DNA of 64,000 nucleotides from UBA1181 sp045226255 (GTDB lineage Bacteria; Bacteroidota; Bacteroidia; Bacteroidales; Paludibacteraceae): NCBI GenBank assembly GCA_045226255.1, contig JBGVCG010000022.1, positions 132,470-196,469 on the forward strand. Direction: 5' to 3'. Shown piece by piece: positions 15,634 through 25,100 of this stretch. Below the pieces are notes generated by a model. It was not told where the DNA came from. It saw nothing but the letters and a program-made list of their open reading frames with translations, and ran no database searches. The position numbers and the translations under genes were made by a program. Within the stretch, counting starts at the first letter, position 1; each line of letters starts with the position of its first letter.

Positions 15634-17082
15634 ATGATGAAAAGAGTTTTTGGTAAAGTAGGATGTTTACTGACGGTATCGTTGGTGTTAAATATTCCTT
15701 CGTTTGCGCAATCGGGCGATTCTTCGTCTAATCAAAGCGATTCAGTTCTTACTATATCGTTAGAGGAGGCGAAACAATTTGCGTTGGCGCACAACAGAAC
15801 GATTAAAAATGCCTCTTATGATGTGCAGAAAGCGGAAGCGGCCCGTTGGAAGGCAATCGCCAGCATGTTGCCGCAGGTGAGTGGTGATGCCACATATTCC
15901 AACATGTGTGGTTATAGAAGGGATTTCTCCATGATGACGGGAGGCAAAGATGCCTCTTCCGCTGGGGCTATGCAGGATACCACTACTAGTAATGAAGGCA
16001 ATGAGACGAATGCACAACAATCTTCCTCCAAATCTGAAGGAACGAAAATGCCTTCGATGCTCAATTGGGGTGTGAACGTTACGGCTACTGTCAGTGGAGC
16101 ACAAATCGTTGGTGTGCAGGTGGCGAAAGTGGCAAAGGAATTGTCTATAATAGCTGTCGGCAAAACAGACCAAGCTGTTCTGTCCAAAATCGAGACCTCG
16201 TATGTGAACATCTTGGCGCTTCAGGCAACAGTGGATTTGCTAGAGAGAAACCTCGAAAACATGGACAGGATGTACAACATGACCATGAATGCGGTTAAAG
16301 CTGGTGCGGCTGAGCAAAACGACGCTGACCAAATCGCTATCCAGGTGGCTTCTATGAAGAGTACCGTTAACACGACTAAGCGTACGATAGAGGTGTTGTA
16401 CAATACGATCCGTATGATGATGGGTGTGCCTGCGGATGTGGAGATCTCCCTCTCCCAAAATTTGGACGATGTGATAAATCCGGGTTCCATCCTCTCTTTG
16501 TTGGATACGGATTTGTACTTGGGCGACAATTATGATTACAGAATAAAGGCGAAGAGCGCGGAATTGTCTAAAAAGCAGGTTAGCCTTAGCAAAGCGGCTT
16601 ATATTCCTTCGTTGACCGCCTTCTACAACTATGCGGATCACAAATACGTGAACGCAGACGCAGGAATTGAAACTCTGTTGGAAGCATTCAGCGGATCTCC
16701 TAAGAACACCGTCGGGTTTAAATTGTCTGTTCCTATTTGGTCAAGCGGAACCCGTTGGGCTGACGTCCGTAGCGCGAAGATGGATTACGCGAAGGCGCTG
16801 AACGACTTGGAGGATACGGAGTTGCAATTGGGCATTCAAGGAAAACAATTGCGATATAACTTGACATCCGCTTATGAGAACTACGAGAATCAGTCCAATA
16901 ACATTGAGGTGATGCAACGTGTCTTCAAGAGCAATACCGAGAAGTTCAAATATGGCACGATCTCAAGTATGCAGTTGACCACCTCCAGCACAGAGTTGAT
17001 CGGTGCCCAAAACACCTACATCACCGCACTTATGGATATGGTCAGCGCTTATGTCGATTTGAAGGTGTTGTTGAATAAATAA
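15634..17082 (+). CDS. TolC-family outer-membrane efflux protein
   Basis: The 482-residue protein has a signal peptide (MMKRVFGKVGCLLTVSLVLN..., cleavage after SFAQ) and two long helical repeats of the outer-membrane-efflux family (LSLEEAKQFALAHNRTIKN... and the matching second half from about residue 290). A Ser/Asn-rich insertion at about residues 95-130 breaks the first barrel-side segment. It should form the outer-membrane channel for the adaptor and RND pump encoded next. Confidence 0.92.
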   Translation: MMKRVFGKVGCLLTVSLVLNIPSFAQSGDSSSNQSDSVLTISLEEAKQFALAHNRTIKNASYDVQKAEAARWKAIASMLPQVSGDATYSNMCGYRRDFSMMTGGKDASSAGAMQDTTTSNEGNETNAQQSSSKSEGTKMPSMLNWGVNVTATVSGAQIVGVQVAKVAKELSIIAVGKTDQAVLSKIETSYVNILALQATVDLLERNLENMDRMYNMTMNAVKAGAAEQNDADQIAIQVASMKSTVNTTKRTIEVLYNTIRMMMGVPADVEISLSQNLDDVINPGSILSLLDTDLYLGDNYDYRIKAKSAELSKKQVSLSKAAYIPSLTAFYNYADHKYVNADAGIETLLEAFSGSPKNTVGFKLSVPIWSSGTRWADVRSAKMDYAKALNDLEDTELQLGIQGKQLRYNLTSAYENYENQSNNIEVMQRVFKSNTEKFKYGTISSMQLTTSSTELIGAQNTYITALMDMVSAYVDLKVLLNK

Positions 17083-17110
17083 TAGATAATAATTAAAAAC
17101 AAATATACAG

Positions 17111-18259
17111 ATGAAGAAAGTAGTAAGATGGGGCTGGGTCTCCGTGATGGCTTTGGCTTTGGTCGGTTTGACCGCTGGTTGCGGCAAGAGTGACAAGAAG
17201 AAGGCGGGCGAATCCACTGAGTCCGAGGGACCAAGAGTGGAAAAGGTTCGTGTCGAGCCTGTCGTAAAACAAGAAATCGAACGTGATGTGGAGTGTACCG
17301 CTGTGCTCGAAGGTTATGAGACAATGAATGTTTCTCCTTCGTTGACGGGTATCATCGAAAAACGTTTCAAGGATGTGGGCGACCATGTCTCTACCGGTGA
17401 TTTGTTGGTCCGCATGGACCAGAACCAGCTGATCCAAGCTAAGTTGAACCTTGCGAATCTCGAGACCGAGATGAAGCGTATGGATGCCTTGCTGGCGGGT
17501 GGTAACGTGACCCAACAAACATATGACAAGACGAAGATGGGCTACGAGCAGGCGAAGCAACAGGTGGAGTTCTTGCAGAACAACACCTTCTTCAAGGCTA
17601 CCTTCCCTGGCGTTGTTTCCGCAAGGAACTATGAGAGCGGCGAGCTCTTCAATGGCGCAAGACCTATCTTGACGGTGGTGCAACTGAATATGTTGAAGGC
17701 GATCATCGATGTGCCTGAGGCTTATTTCCCTAAGATCAAGGCGGGTATGAAGCTGAACATCATCTCCGACATCTACCCTGATACGAAGTTCCCTGCTGTC
17801 ATCGAGACGATCTACCCTACGGTCGATGCGGCTACCCACACTTTCCAATGTAAGGTGAAGATTCCGAACGGTAGCATGAAGCTCCGTCCAGGTATGTACG
17901 TGCATACTGCTGTGAATGTGGGCAAGGTGAAGGTATTGGCTGTTCCTTATCAGTCTGTCTTGAAGCTGACCGGTTCCAACGAGCGTTATCTCTTCTTGAA
18001 CGAGAACGGTTTCGCGAAACGTGTGACAGTGGAGGCCGGACAACGTTTCAACCGTTTTGTCGAGGTGATCTCTGACGAAGTTGTGGAAGGTGGACAAGTT
18101 GTGACCCAAGGTCAAGCCCGCCTGATCGACGGTATCGAGTTGCAGGTGATGGATGGTAACTACGAGGACGAGGCTGCCATTAAGTCAAATGGCGGAAGCG
18201 AAGCTGCGGTAGTTGATAGCGGTAAGGTTATCCCTGTCGCTTCTACTCCTGCAAAGTGA
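17111..18259 (+). CDS. RND efflux periplasmic adaptor lipoprotein
   Basis: The 382-residue protein has a lipoprotein signal (LVGLTAGC, Cys at about 24), then the membrane-fusion-protein order: biotinyl-lipoyl half (GIIEKRFKDVGDHVSTGDLL), helical hairpin, second lipoyl half (ATFPGVVSARNYESGELF), beta-barrel and membrane-proximal domain. It bridges the RND pump and TolC-like channel. Intergenic gaps of 28 and 44 bp to its neighbours fit one operon. Confidence 0.93.
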   Translation: MKKVVRWGWVSVMALALVGLTAGCGKSDKKKAGESTESEGPRVEKVRVEPVVKQEIERDVECTAVLEGYETMNVSPSLTGIIEKRFKDVGDHVSTGDLLVRMDQNQLIQAKLNLANLETEMKRMDALLAGGNVTQQTYDKTKMGYEQAKQQVEFLQNNTFFKATFPGVVSARNYESGELFNGARPILTVVQLNMLKAIIDVPEAYFPKIKAGMKLNIISDIYPDTKFPAVIETIYPTVDAATHTFQCKVKIPNGSMKLRPGMYVHTAVNVGKVKVLAVPYQSVLKLTGSNERYLFLNENGFAKRVTVEAGQRFNRFVEVISDEVVEGGQVVTQGQARLIDGIELQVMDGNYEDEAAIKSNGGSEAAVVDSGKVIPVASTPAK

Positions 18260-18303
18260 TGATGACGATAAGAGATTGAAATCCAATAAATTGAAGTAAA
18301 AAT

Positions 18304-21300
18304 ATGAGCATATATAAAACAGCGATTAACAAACCGGTCACCTCTATCCTGGTTTTCGTGGCCGTCATGTTGATGGGTATCTTCGCCTATCTGAAGTTGC
18401 CTATCGACCAGTTCCCGGAGATCGAGCCTCCGTATATCGCCGTCATGACCTCCTACCCGGGCGCCAACGCCAGTGAGGTGGAGACCAACGTGACGAAGTA
18501 CTTGGAGAATAGTTTGAACTCTGTGGATGGTTTGGATGAGTTGACCTCCACCTCTAAGGATAACCTTTCATTGGTCGCTTTGGAGTTTGAATGGGGCGAA
18601 GAGCTGGATGACGTCGTCAATGATATCCGTTCGTATGTGGACATGACGAAGGATAATCTGCCAAGCGGATGTTCCAACCCTTTGATTATCAAGTTTAATA
18701 GTTCTTCCATGCCGATTATTCAGTTCGCCGTGCAGGCGGGCGAGAGTTATCCGGGCTTGGAGAAGATCATGAACGACATCGTTATCCCTCAATTGAACCG
18801 TGTCGACGGTGTGGGTAACGTGACGATGTCCGGTGAGCCGGACCGTTATGTCTACGTTGAAATCGACCAAAAACAGTTGGATGCTTATGGCATCTCTTTG
18901 GAAACGGTCGGTAATGCGGTTGCCGCTAACAACCTGAACCTCTCTTCCGGTAACGTGAAGATGAAGAAGGAGCAATATGCTTTGCAGGTGCGTAGCGAGT
19001 ACCTCGAGAGCTCCGAGATAAAGGATATCGTGGTGGCTACCATGCCGGACGGCAAGCAGATTTATGTGCGTGACATCGCGACGGTGCGTGATACCATCAA
19101 GGACTTGTGCTTGGACGAGAAGATGACCTCCAGAGGGGGTGATATCGGCCAGGAGGCTGTCCGTCTGATCATTTCGAAGCAGACGGGTGGAAACACGGTG
19201 CAGATTTGCCGTGACATCCATAAGGAGTTGGATAAGATCAAAGCATCCCTTCCTGCGGATGTGAAGATCAATGAGATCTACGACTCCTCCACGGATATTG
19301 TCAGTGCCATCGATTCCTTGAAAGAGGCTGTGTTGTATGCGGTCTTCTTCGTGGTCCTCGTGGTGCTCTTCTTCTTGGGCAAGTGGCGTGCCAGTGTGAT
19401 TGTCGGATTGACGATCCCAATCTCTTTGTTGGTCGCATTCCTTTACTTGTTGGGTGTTGACAGTTCGTTGAACATCATCTCCCTCTGTTCCCTTTCCATT
19501 GCCGTGGGTATGGTGGTGGACGATGCCATTGTGGTCTTGGAGAACATCACCACGCATATCGAGCGAGGGTCCAATCCACGTGAGGCGGCCATCTATGCGA
19601 CGAACGAGGTGTGGGTATCCGTGATCGCCACGACGTTGGTGATCTGTGCCGTGTTCGTGCCGTTGACGATGTTGACGGGTATCGCCGGTATCTTGTTCAA
19701 GGAGTTGGGTTGGATTGTGACGATCGTCTGCTGTACCTCCACTTTGGTGGCTATCTCCCTTGTGCCGATGCTTTGCTCCAAGTTGTTGAAGGCGAAGACC
19801 GTTAAGGTGGATAAAGATGGTAATTTGATTGTCGAGAAGAAGGATACGAAGAAACTTTCGTACGAAAATACGGTGGTGAGATTCTTGGATAAGCTGGATG
19901 CCGCCTATGCGAACTTGTTGCGTTGGTGTTTGACCCACAAGAAGTTGACGATGCTAGGTGTTGTGGGCTTCTTCGCTGTTTCCTTGGTTCCTATGTTTGC
20001 CGGCCTTATCGGTACGGACTTCATGGCCACGCCGGATAATGGTCGTCTGACCATCAACGTGGAGTTGTTGCAAGGTACCCGTGTGGAGGAGACCGCTAAG
20101 TTCGCCCGTATGTTGGAGAAGCGTTTCGTCCAATTGGTTCCGGAGACGAAGAACATCTCCACGACTTGTGGTTCCAACGAGGATGCCGGTCTTTCCGCCC
20201 TCTTCTCATCCACAAGAAATAACACGATCCAGATGCGTTTCAACGCAGATAAGAAATACACCCGTGAGCGTTCCATCACGGAGATAGCCGAGGTGCTTCG
20301 TAAGGAGATCGCCTCCTATCCGGAAGTCTCTGACTTCAAGGTGGCCATGTCCTCTGGTGGAGGTATGGGTGGACAGAGTACGGTTGACGTGGAGATTTAT
20401 GGTTATGACTTCGACGTGACCAGCTCGTACGCCGCTCAAGTGAAGAAGTTGATTGAGGCTAAGATCCCTACGGCTCGTAACGTGGATATCAGCCGTGACG
20501 ATGACCGTCCGGAGTTGAAGATCGTGGTGGACAAGGTGAAGGCCTCCCGTCATGGATTGAGCTCTTCCTCTGTGGCGTCGTTCGTCCGCAATCGTGTCAA
20601 CGGTATGGCTTGTGGTTATCTGAAGGAGGATGGTGACGAGTACAACATCGTTGTCCGTCTGAAGGAGGAGAACCGTAGTTCCATCGATGCCATCGAGGAT
20701 TTGACCATCCCTACGGCAGGCGGCAATGTGAAGTTGAGCGAGCTCGTTTCCATTCAGGAATACTGGGGACCGCCGGAGATCACGCGTAAGAGCCGTCAAC
20801 GTTTCTTGAAGGTGGAGGTGACTCCGTTCGAGACCTCATTGGGTGAGTTGGCCGCCGAGGTTGAAAGGGTATTGCCTGAGATCGAGAAGCCAGCAGGAGT
20901 CTCCGTCATTCTCGGAGGTTCATACGAAGACCAGCAAGAGTCATTCCAGAACATGGGTCTGTTGTTGTTGATCATTGTGATCCTCGTGTATGTGGTGATG
21001 GCCTCCCAGTTCGAATCGTATGCGAAGCCGTTCATTATCATGATGGCGGTGCCATTCGCCTTCTCGGGCGTCATTTGGGCATTGCTCATCACTGGCACCT
21101 CTTTGGATATGATCGGAGCGTTGGGTTGTGTCATGCTGGTCGGTATTGTGGTGAAGAACGGTATCGTGTTGGTGGACTACATCAACTTGATGCGTGACCG
21201 TGGCCACGAGTTGAACGAGGCGATCGCCCTTTCCGGACAGTCTCGTCTCCGTCCTGTGTTGATGACGGCCTTGACTACCATCTTGGGTATGTTGCCTATG

Positions 21301-21534
21301 GCGTTGGCCACTTCCGATGGTTCGGAGATGTGGGTGCCGATGGGTATTGTCGTGATCGGTGGTCTGATCGTCTCCACGATGGTCACCTTGATAGTTGTCC
21401 CTGTCTTGTACGGTATCATGTCCAAGCATGGAGAACGAGACAAGGAGGCTGAGATCCGTTCGCAATATATCTTCATGGATATCAACACGCACGGCAGCAA
21501 AATGGAGGTAGTTGAAGGAGAAAATAATAACTAA
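18304..21534 (+). CDS. RND multidrug-type efflux pump permease (AcrB/HAE1 family)
   Basis: The 1076-residue inner-membrane pump has 12 predicted membrane helices and two large periplasmic loops. The N-terminus (FAYLKLPIDQFPEIEPP) and the proton-relay pair in GMVVDDAIVV near residue 402 are characteristic of drug-type RND pumps rather than metal (CusA) pumps. The C-terminus has an extra hydrophilic tail of about 35 residues (from about 1040). The substrate is unknown; TetR control suggests an inducible small molecule. Confidence 0.94.
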   Translation: MSIYKTAINKPVTSILVFVAVMLMGIFAYLKLPIDQFPEIEPPYIAVMTSYPGANASEVETNVTKYLENSLNSVDGLDELTSTSKDNLSLVALEFEWGEELDDVVNDIRSYVDMTKDNLPSGCSNPLIIKFNSSSMPIIQFAVQAGESYPGLEKIMNDIVIPQLNRVDGVGNVTMSGEPDRYVYVEIDQKQLDAYGISLETVGNAVAANNLNLSSGNVKMKKEQYALQVRSEYLESSEIKDIVVATMPDGKQIYVRDIATVRDTIKDLCLDEKMTSRGGDIGQEAVRLIISKQTGGNTVQICRDIHKELDKIKASLPADVKINEIYDSSTDIVSAIDSLKEAVLYAVFFVVLVVLFFLGKWRASVIVGLTIPISLLVAFLYLLGVDSSLNIISLCSLSIAVGMVVDDAIVVLENITTHIERGSNPREAAIYATNEVWVSVIATTLVICAVFVPLTMLTGIAGILFKELGWIVTIVCCTSTLVAISLVPMLCSKLLKAKTVKVDKDGNLIVEKKDTKKLSYENTVVRFLDKLDAAYANLLRWCLTHKKLTMLGVVGFFAVSLVPMFAGLIGTDFMATPDNGRLTINVELLQGTRVEETAKFARMLEKRFVQLVPETKNISTTCGSNEDAGLSALFSSTRNNTIQMRFNADKKYTRERSITEIAEVLRKEIASYPEVSDFKVAMSSGGGMGGQSTVDVEIYGYDFDVTSSYAAQVKKLIEAKIPTARNVDISRDDDRPELKIVVDKVKASRHGLSSSSVASFVRNRVNGMACGYLKEDGDEYNIVVRLKEENRSSIDAIEDLTIPTAGGNVKLSELVSIQEYWGPPEITRKSRQRFLKVEVTPFETSLGELAAEVERVLPEIEKPAGVSVILGGSYEDQQESFQNMGLLLLIIVILVYVVMASQFESYAKPFIIMMAVPFAFSGVIWALLITGTSLDMIGALGCVMLVGIVVKNGIVLVDYINLMRDRGHELNEAIALSGQSRLRPVLMTALTTILGMLPMALATSDGSEMWVPMGIVVIGGLIVSTMVTLIVVPVLYGIMSKHGERDKEAEIRSQYIFMDINTHGSKMEVVEGENNN

Positions 21535-21549
21535 ATAAAAGGCTGAAGT

Positions 21550-21843
21550 ATGAAATCTGTAATGATAGTATTCAATCAGGCGAACACGGAGCGTGTCGAG
21601 TATATGTTGGATAAGTTGGGTATTCGTGGCTTCACCTTTTTCGAGCAGGTGCAAGGGCGCGGAACCAAGACCGGTGAGCCTCGTAGGGGCACGCACACTT
21701 GGCCTGAGATGAACTCGGCCGTCATCACGGTCGTGGAGGACGAGCAGGTGCCGACGCTCTTGGAGACGGTGCATAAGCTGGACCTCCGAAACGAAGAGGT
21801 GGGTGTTCGAGCATTCGTATGGAATATAGAGCAGACTATCTGA
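21550..21843 (+). CDS. PII-like small protein of the efflux operon
   Basis: The 97-residue protein begins MKSVMIVFNQANTERVEYML and resembles the ferredoxin-like PII/PII-like fold: beta-alpha-beta, an exposed Gly/Thr/Arg-rich loop at residues 38-50 (QGRGTKTGEPRRG), then a second beta-alpha-beta with TVVEDEQVPTLLETV. PII-like proteins sense nucleotides or metals and regulate transporters. It ends the tetR-tolC-adaptor-RND run, 15 bp after the pump, and is followed by a strong terminator. The fold call is from pattern only. Confidence 0.7.
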   Translation: MKSVMIVFNQANTERVEYMLDKLGIRGFTFFEQVQGRGTKTGEPRRGTHTWPEMNSAVITVVEDEQVPTLLETVHKLDLRNEEVGVRAFVWNIEQTI

Positions 21844-21870
21844 TGTAGTGTGTAGCTTTCTCAGAAAGGA

Positions 21871-21902
21871 ACATGGCTGTCGAAAGGCAGCCATGTTTTT
21901 TT
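21871..21902 (+). terminator. Terminator of the efflux operon
   Basis: The stem ACATGGCTG/CAGCCATGT with an apex containing GAAA is followed by eight T residues, 28 bp after the PII-like stop. Confidence 0.85.
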
Positions 21903-22188
21903 ATTCTTCTACCTGTTGGATGCGGCACCTGCGTTCCGAAGAACTATAAACTTGATAAAATCGGACGACCTGATTGGTAAAGTTACGAAAAGAATGTATA
22001 GATTTGTACCCGATTTGTAGGTCTGATATATTGCTAAAACGCTCATCTATCGGATGATTTCCCTGTTTTTTTTGCCCCAAAAAATCCTTTTTGAAATTCA
22101 ACACTTTTTTTAATATCTTTGTAAATTCGTAAGTATGCTTTGTTGAGTAGTGACTTGGATGATTATTTGTGCAATTGAATAGAAAGAT
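21903..22188. other. Intergenic region upstream of the coiled-coil protein gene
   Basis: No gene is seen. The right part carries a consensus promoter (22090-22121) and a leader of about 60 nt; the left part is AT-rich with nothing I can name. Confidence 0.5.
22090..22121 (+). promoter_or_regulatory. Consensus promoter of the coiled-coil/lipid gene cluster
   Basis: TTTG at 22090-22093, a 20-bp spacer, TATCTTTG at 22114-22121, an exact fit to the Bacteroidetes consensus, 68 bp before the TTG start at 22189. Gene spacing downstream allows it to drive the coiled-coil protein and cdsA. Confidence 0.65.
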
Positions 22189-25100
22189 TTGAAGAGATTA
22201 TTAGCCATATTGTTAACTTCGACTGTTTTAGCTGTCAGTATGTACGCTCAAACAGATTCGGAACGCATTCGCGAGGAACAACGCGCCAGAGCCGAAAGGG
22301 TGAAGGAGGAGCAAGCTGCGAGGCGTCAACAGGAGTTGCATGAAAGGGAGAAACGTCTCGAAGAGGCAAAAGCGGCTAATGAAAGGGTAAAAAAAGAGCA
22401 GGAAGAAAGACGTCAGACGGAGCGGGAAGAGAGGCAACGCCAAAAGGAGGAGTGGAAGAAAGTTAAGGCTCAGGTGGATGCCCGCAAGGCGGAAGAGAAG
22501 GCGAATGAGGCTAAGAAACTCAAGGAATATGAGCAAATAGTAGAGCAGGAACGACAGGCCCGTGAGTTGCGTCTCCGTCGTGAGGCGGAAATGAAGCAAC
22601 ACGATAGGGAACGTTGGGCGGAGAAGCAAAAGGAGTTGGATGCCGCGCGTAAGCGTGACGAGGCTGCTGCCGAGAAACGTCAGCAGGAGTATGTCGCCGC
22701 TTCGGAACGTGAGAAACTGCGTCGCGAGATTCAGAAACAGAAAGAGGCGGAAAGAAGGAACCAGCAGGCTCAGCAGTGGCAGCAGAAAAAGAACGAATTA
22801 TCCCAAAACAAAAATAAGGAGGCCGAGGAGCGGGAAGCTCGTCTGGCTGAATATCTAGAGGCCGTCGAATTGGAGCGGCAGGCCCGTGAAATGCGTATTC
22901 GTCAGGAGAATGAGATGAAGCAACGCTATACGGAGTTGTGGAACAAGAAGAAGGCGGAGATCGAGGCGGCTCGCCAGCGGGAGAAGCAGGAGAACGAGCG
23001 CCGGCAAAAGGAGTATGAGGCCATCATCGCTAAGCAACGTGAGACCCGTGAGGAGCAACGTAAGAGGGAGGCCCTGCAGAAACAGAACGAACGTGAGATG
23101 TGGGCGCAGCATAAGCAGCAACAAGACGAGATGAGAAAGCAGTCTGAGGCTGAGAGAAAGCGCCGCGAGGCGGAGCATGAGGCTGAGATGCAACGCGTTT
23201 CGCAGGAACGTCAAATGCGCGCTAAGAGACAGCAGGAGGAGCGTGAGAGGGAAAGACTTGCCCAAGAGGCAAGGAAGGAGGAACTGCGCCGTCGCCGTGA
23301 GGAACAAGCCGCTAAGCGTGAGGAGGCTGTCCGCAAGAGACAAGAGGCTTCCATGCAGAAACGCGCTGAACATGAGCAATGGGTAGAGAAGCAGAAGCAA
23401 CTGCAGGATGAGCGTATGCAGAGACAGCAGGAGCAGAAGGCGCAGAGACAGGAGAAACAGAGACTGCAACGTGAGAAGAAACGTGCGGCTAAAGAGAAGG
23501 CTAGACAGCAGGAGATCGAGAGGAAAAGGAAAGCCCGTGAGGCACAACAGCGCCATCGTGAGTTCATACAACAGATGCGCGAACGTGAGAAGGCCCGTGA
23601 GGAACTGACCAAGAATAAGGAGAAGGCGTTGGCTGAACGTATGAAGCAGAAACGCCAGGAGGAGAAGCGTAGGCAGATTGAACTGCGTCAGGCTCAACGC
23701 CAGAAGGAGTTGGAGCGGAAGCAGGCGGAGAAGGAACGTGCCGCAGCTTTGCGCGAGAAGAAGAAAGAGATGATGGAACTCCAGATCGCTCGCGAGAAGG
23801 AGGCCCGTGAACGCGAGGCGGAAAAGGCGCAGCTGAGAAATGATGAGGAGAGGCTGAAAGAGTACCAGCAGAAACAGCAAGACCTGAAGGAGGAGCAGGA
23901 GCGCCTCGAAAAGGAGAATAAGCTGGAGGAGAAAAAGAAGAAGGAACTTCAGGCACAGCGCGAGAAGATTGAGAAGGAGACGATGAAGCTCGCCAAGAAG
24001 ATCGTCGCCGCTAAGGAGAAGAAACTGAATGCGGAGGATAAGGCCCGCCGTAAGGAGGAGAAGATGCGTGAGAAGATGCGTAACGAGATCGCGCGTGACT
24101 CCGCAAGATTGGCGGAGCAGGAGAGTGCGGACTTGGAGCGTTTCGCTAAGGAGGATGCGCAGGATGAGGCTGTGGCTTTGACGAAGAAACAACAGAAGGC
24201 GCTGAAGAAGATTCAGGAGAAGAAACGATTGCTTCAGGAACAAAATACGAGGGATTCTTTGATGCTGGTGGATGGTGACTTCGACATCGCCACGGGCAAG
24301 CGTGATAACTCGGATCTGCCGCCGGATGTGCGTGAGCGCGTCGAGCCTAAGCAGAAGGAGGAAGAGGTCGTGCTTGATGATGAAAACTCCTTCGCCTTCG
24401 CTAGCGGTGAGTTGGATTCCACTTACATGGCGAATATAGACTCCTTCGCGGTAGATGAGGAGGACGAGGCGACCCTCGTCACTTCCATGATCGACTCCGT
24501 ACTCCTGCAACAGCAAATCGCCGAGTTGGAGGAGGAGTTGCAGAACGTCCGTGACGTCAAGGAGTTGGAAAGGAATAAGAACCGAAAGGGAGATGTCATC
24601 CTCCGTAAGATCAAGATTCCTAACTGCCGTTATCTGAACGACGTCTACTACGTCAGGGATAAGTTCGAGTTCAGGTATGAGTATGACTTCTTCCTGCACT
24701 ATTTCGACCATAGGTATTTCCACAGAAAGAAATTCTATGATATGGGCGATTCGACCCGTATCGTCGCGAAATATGTGATGCAGTTGGTAGGTAAATCGAA
24801 GTACCGTCATACGAACTTCAACAAAGTGGCGGATTCCATTGCGGGCTTCTTGCCTAACTACCCGGTTGTGGAGTATCTGGATTCCGTGATCACCGACTTG
24901 AACCTTGAGTATTTGGCGACGGGTGAGATTAAGATCAAGTACAAGAATCGTCGGCAGGATAAGATCCTCTCCAAGATATTGCCTACCAAGATCAACGACG
25001 AGGGTGGAGGCTCTCTGGGTAACATCAAGTTCTATACGTCGAACCGTCGTAGGGTCATCGAGGAACTGGATGCTTCGCAGTACGATTCCTTGCTGATCAA

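Noticed and set aside
18568..19938. Long His/Arg-rich minus-strand open frame within the RND gene
   Set aside because: The composition is the antisense of a membrane pump gene and there is no promoter.
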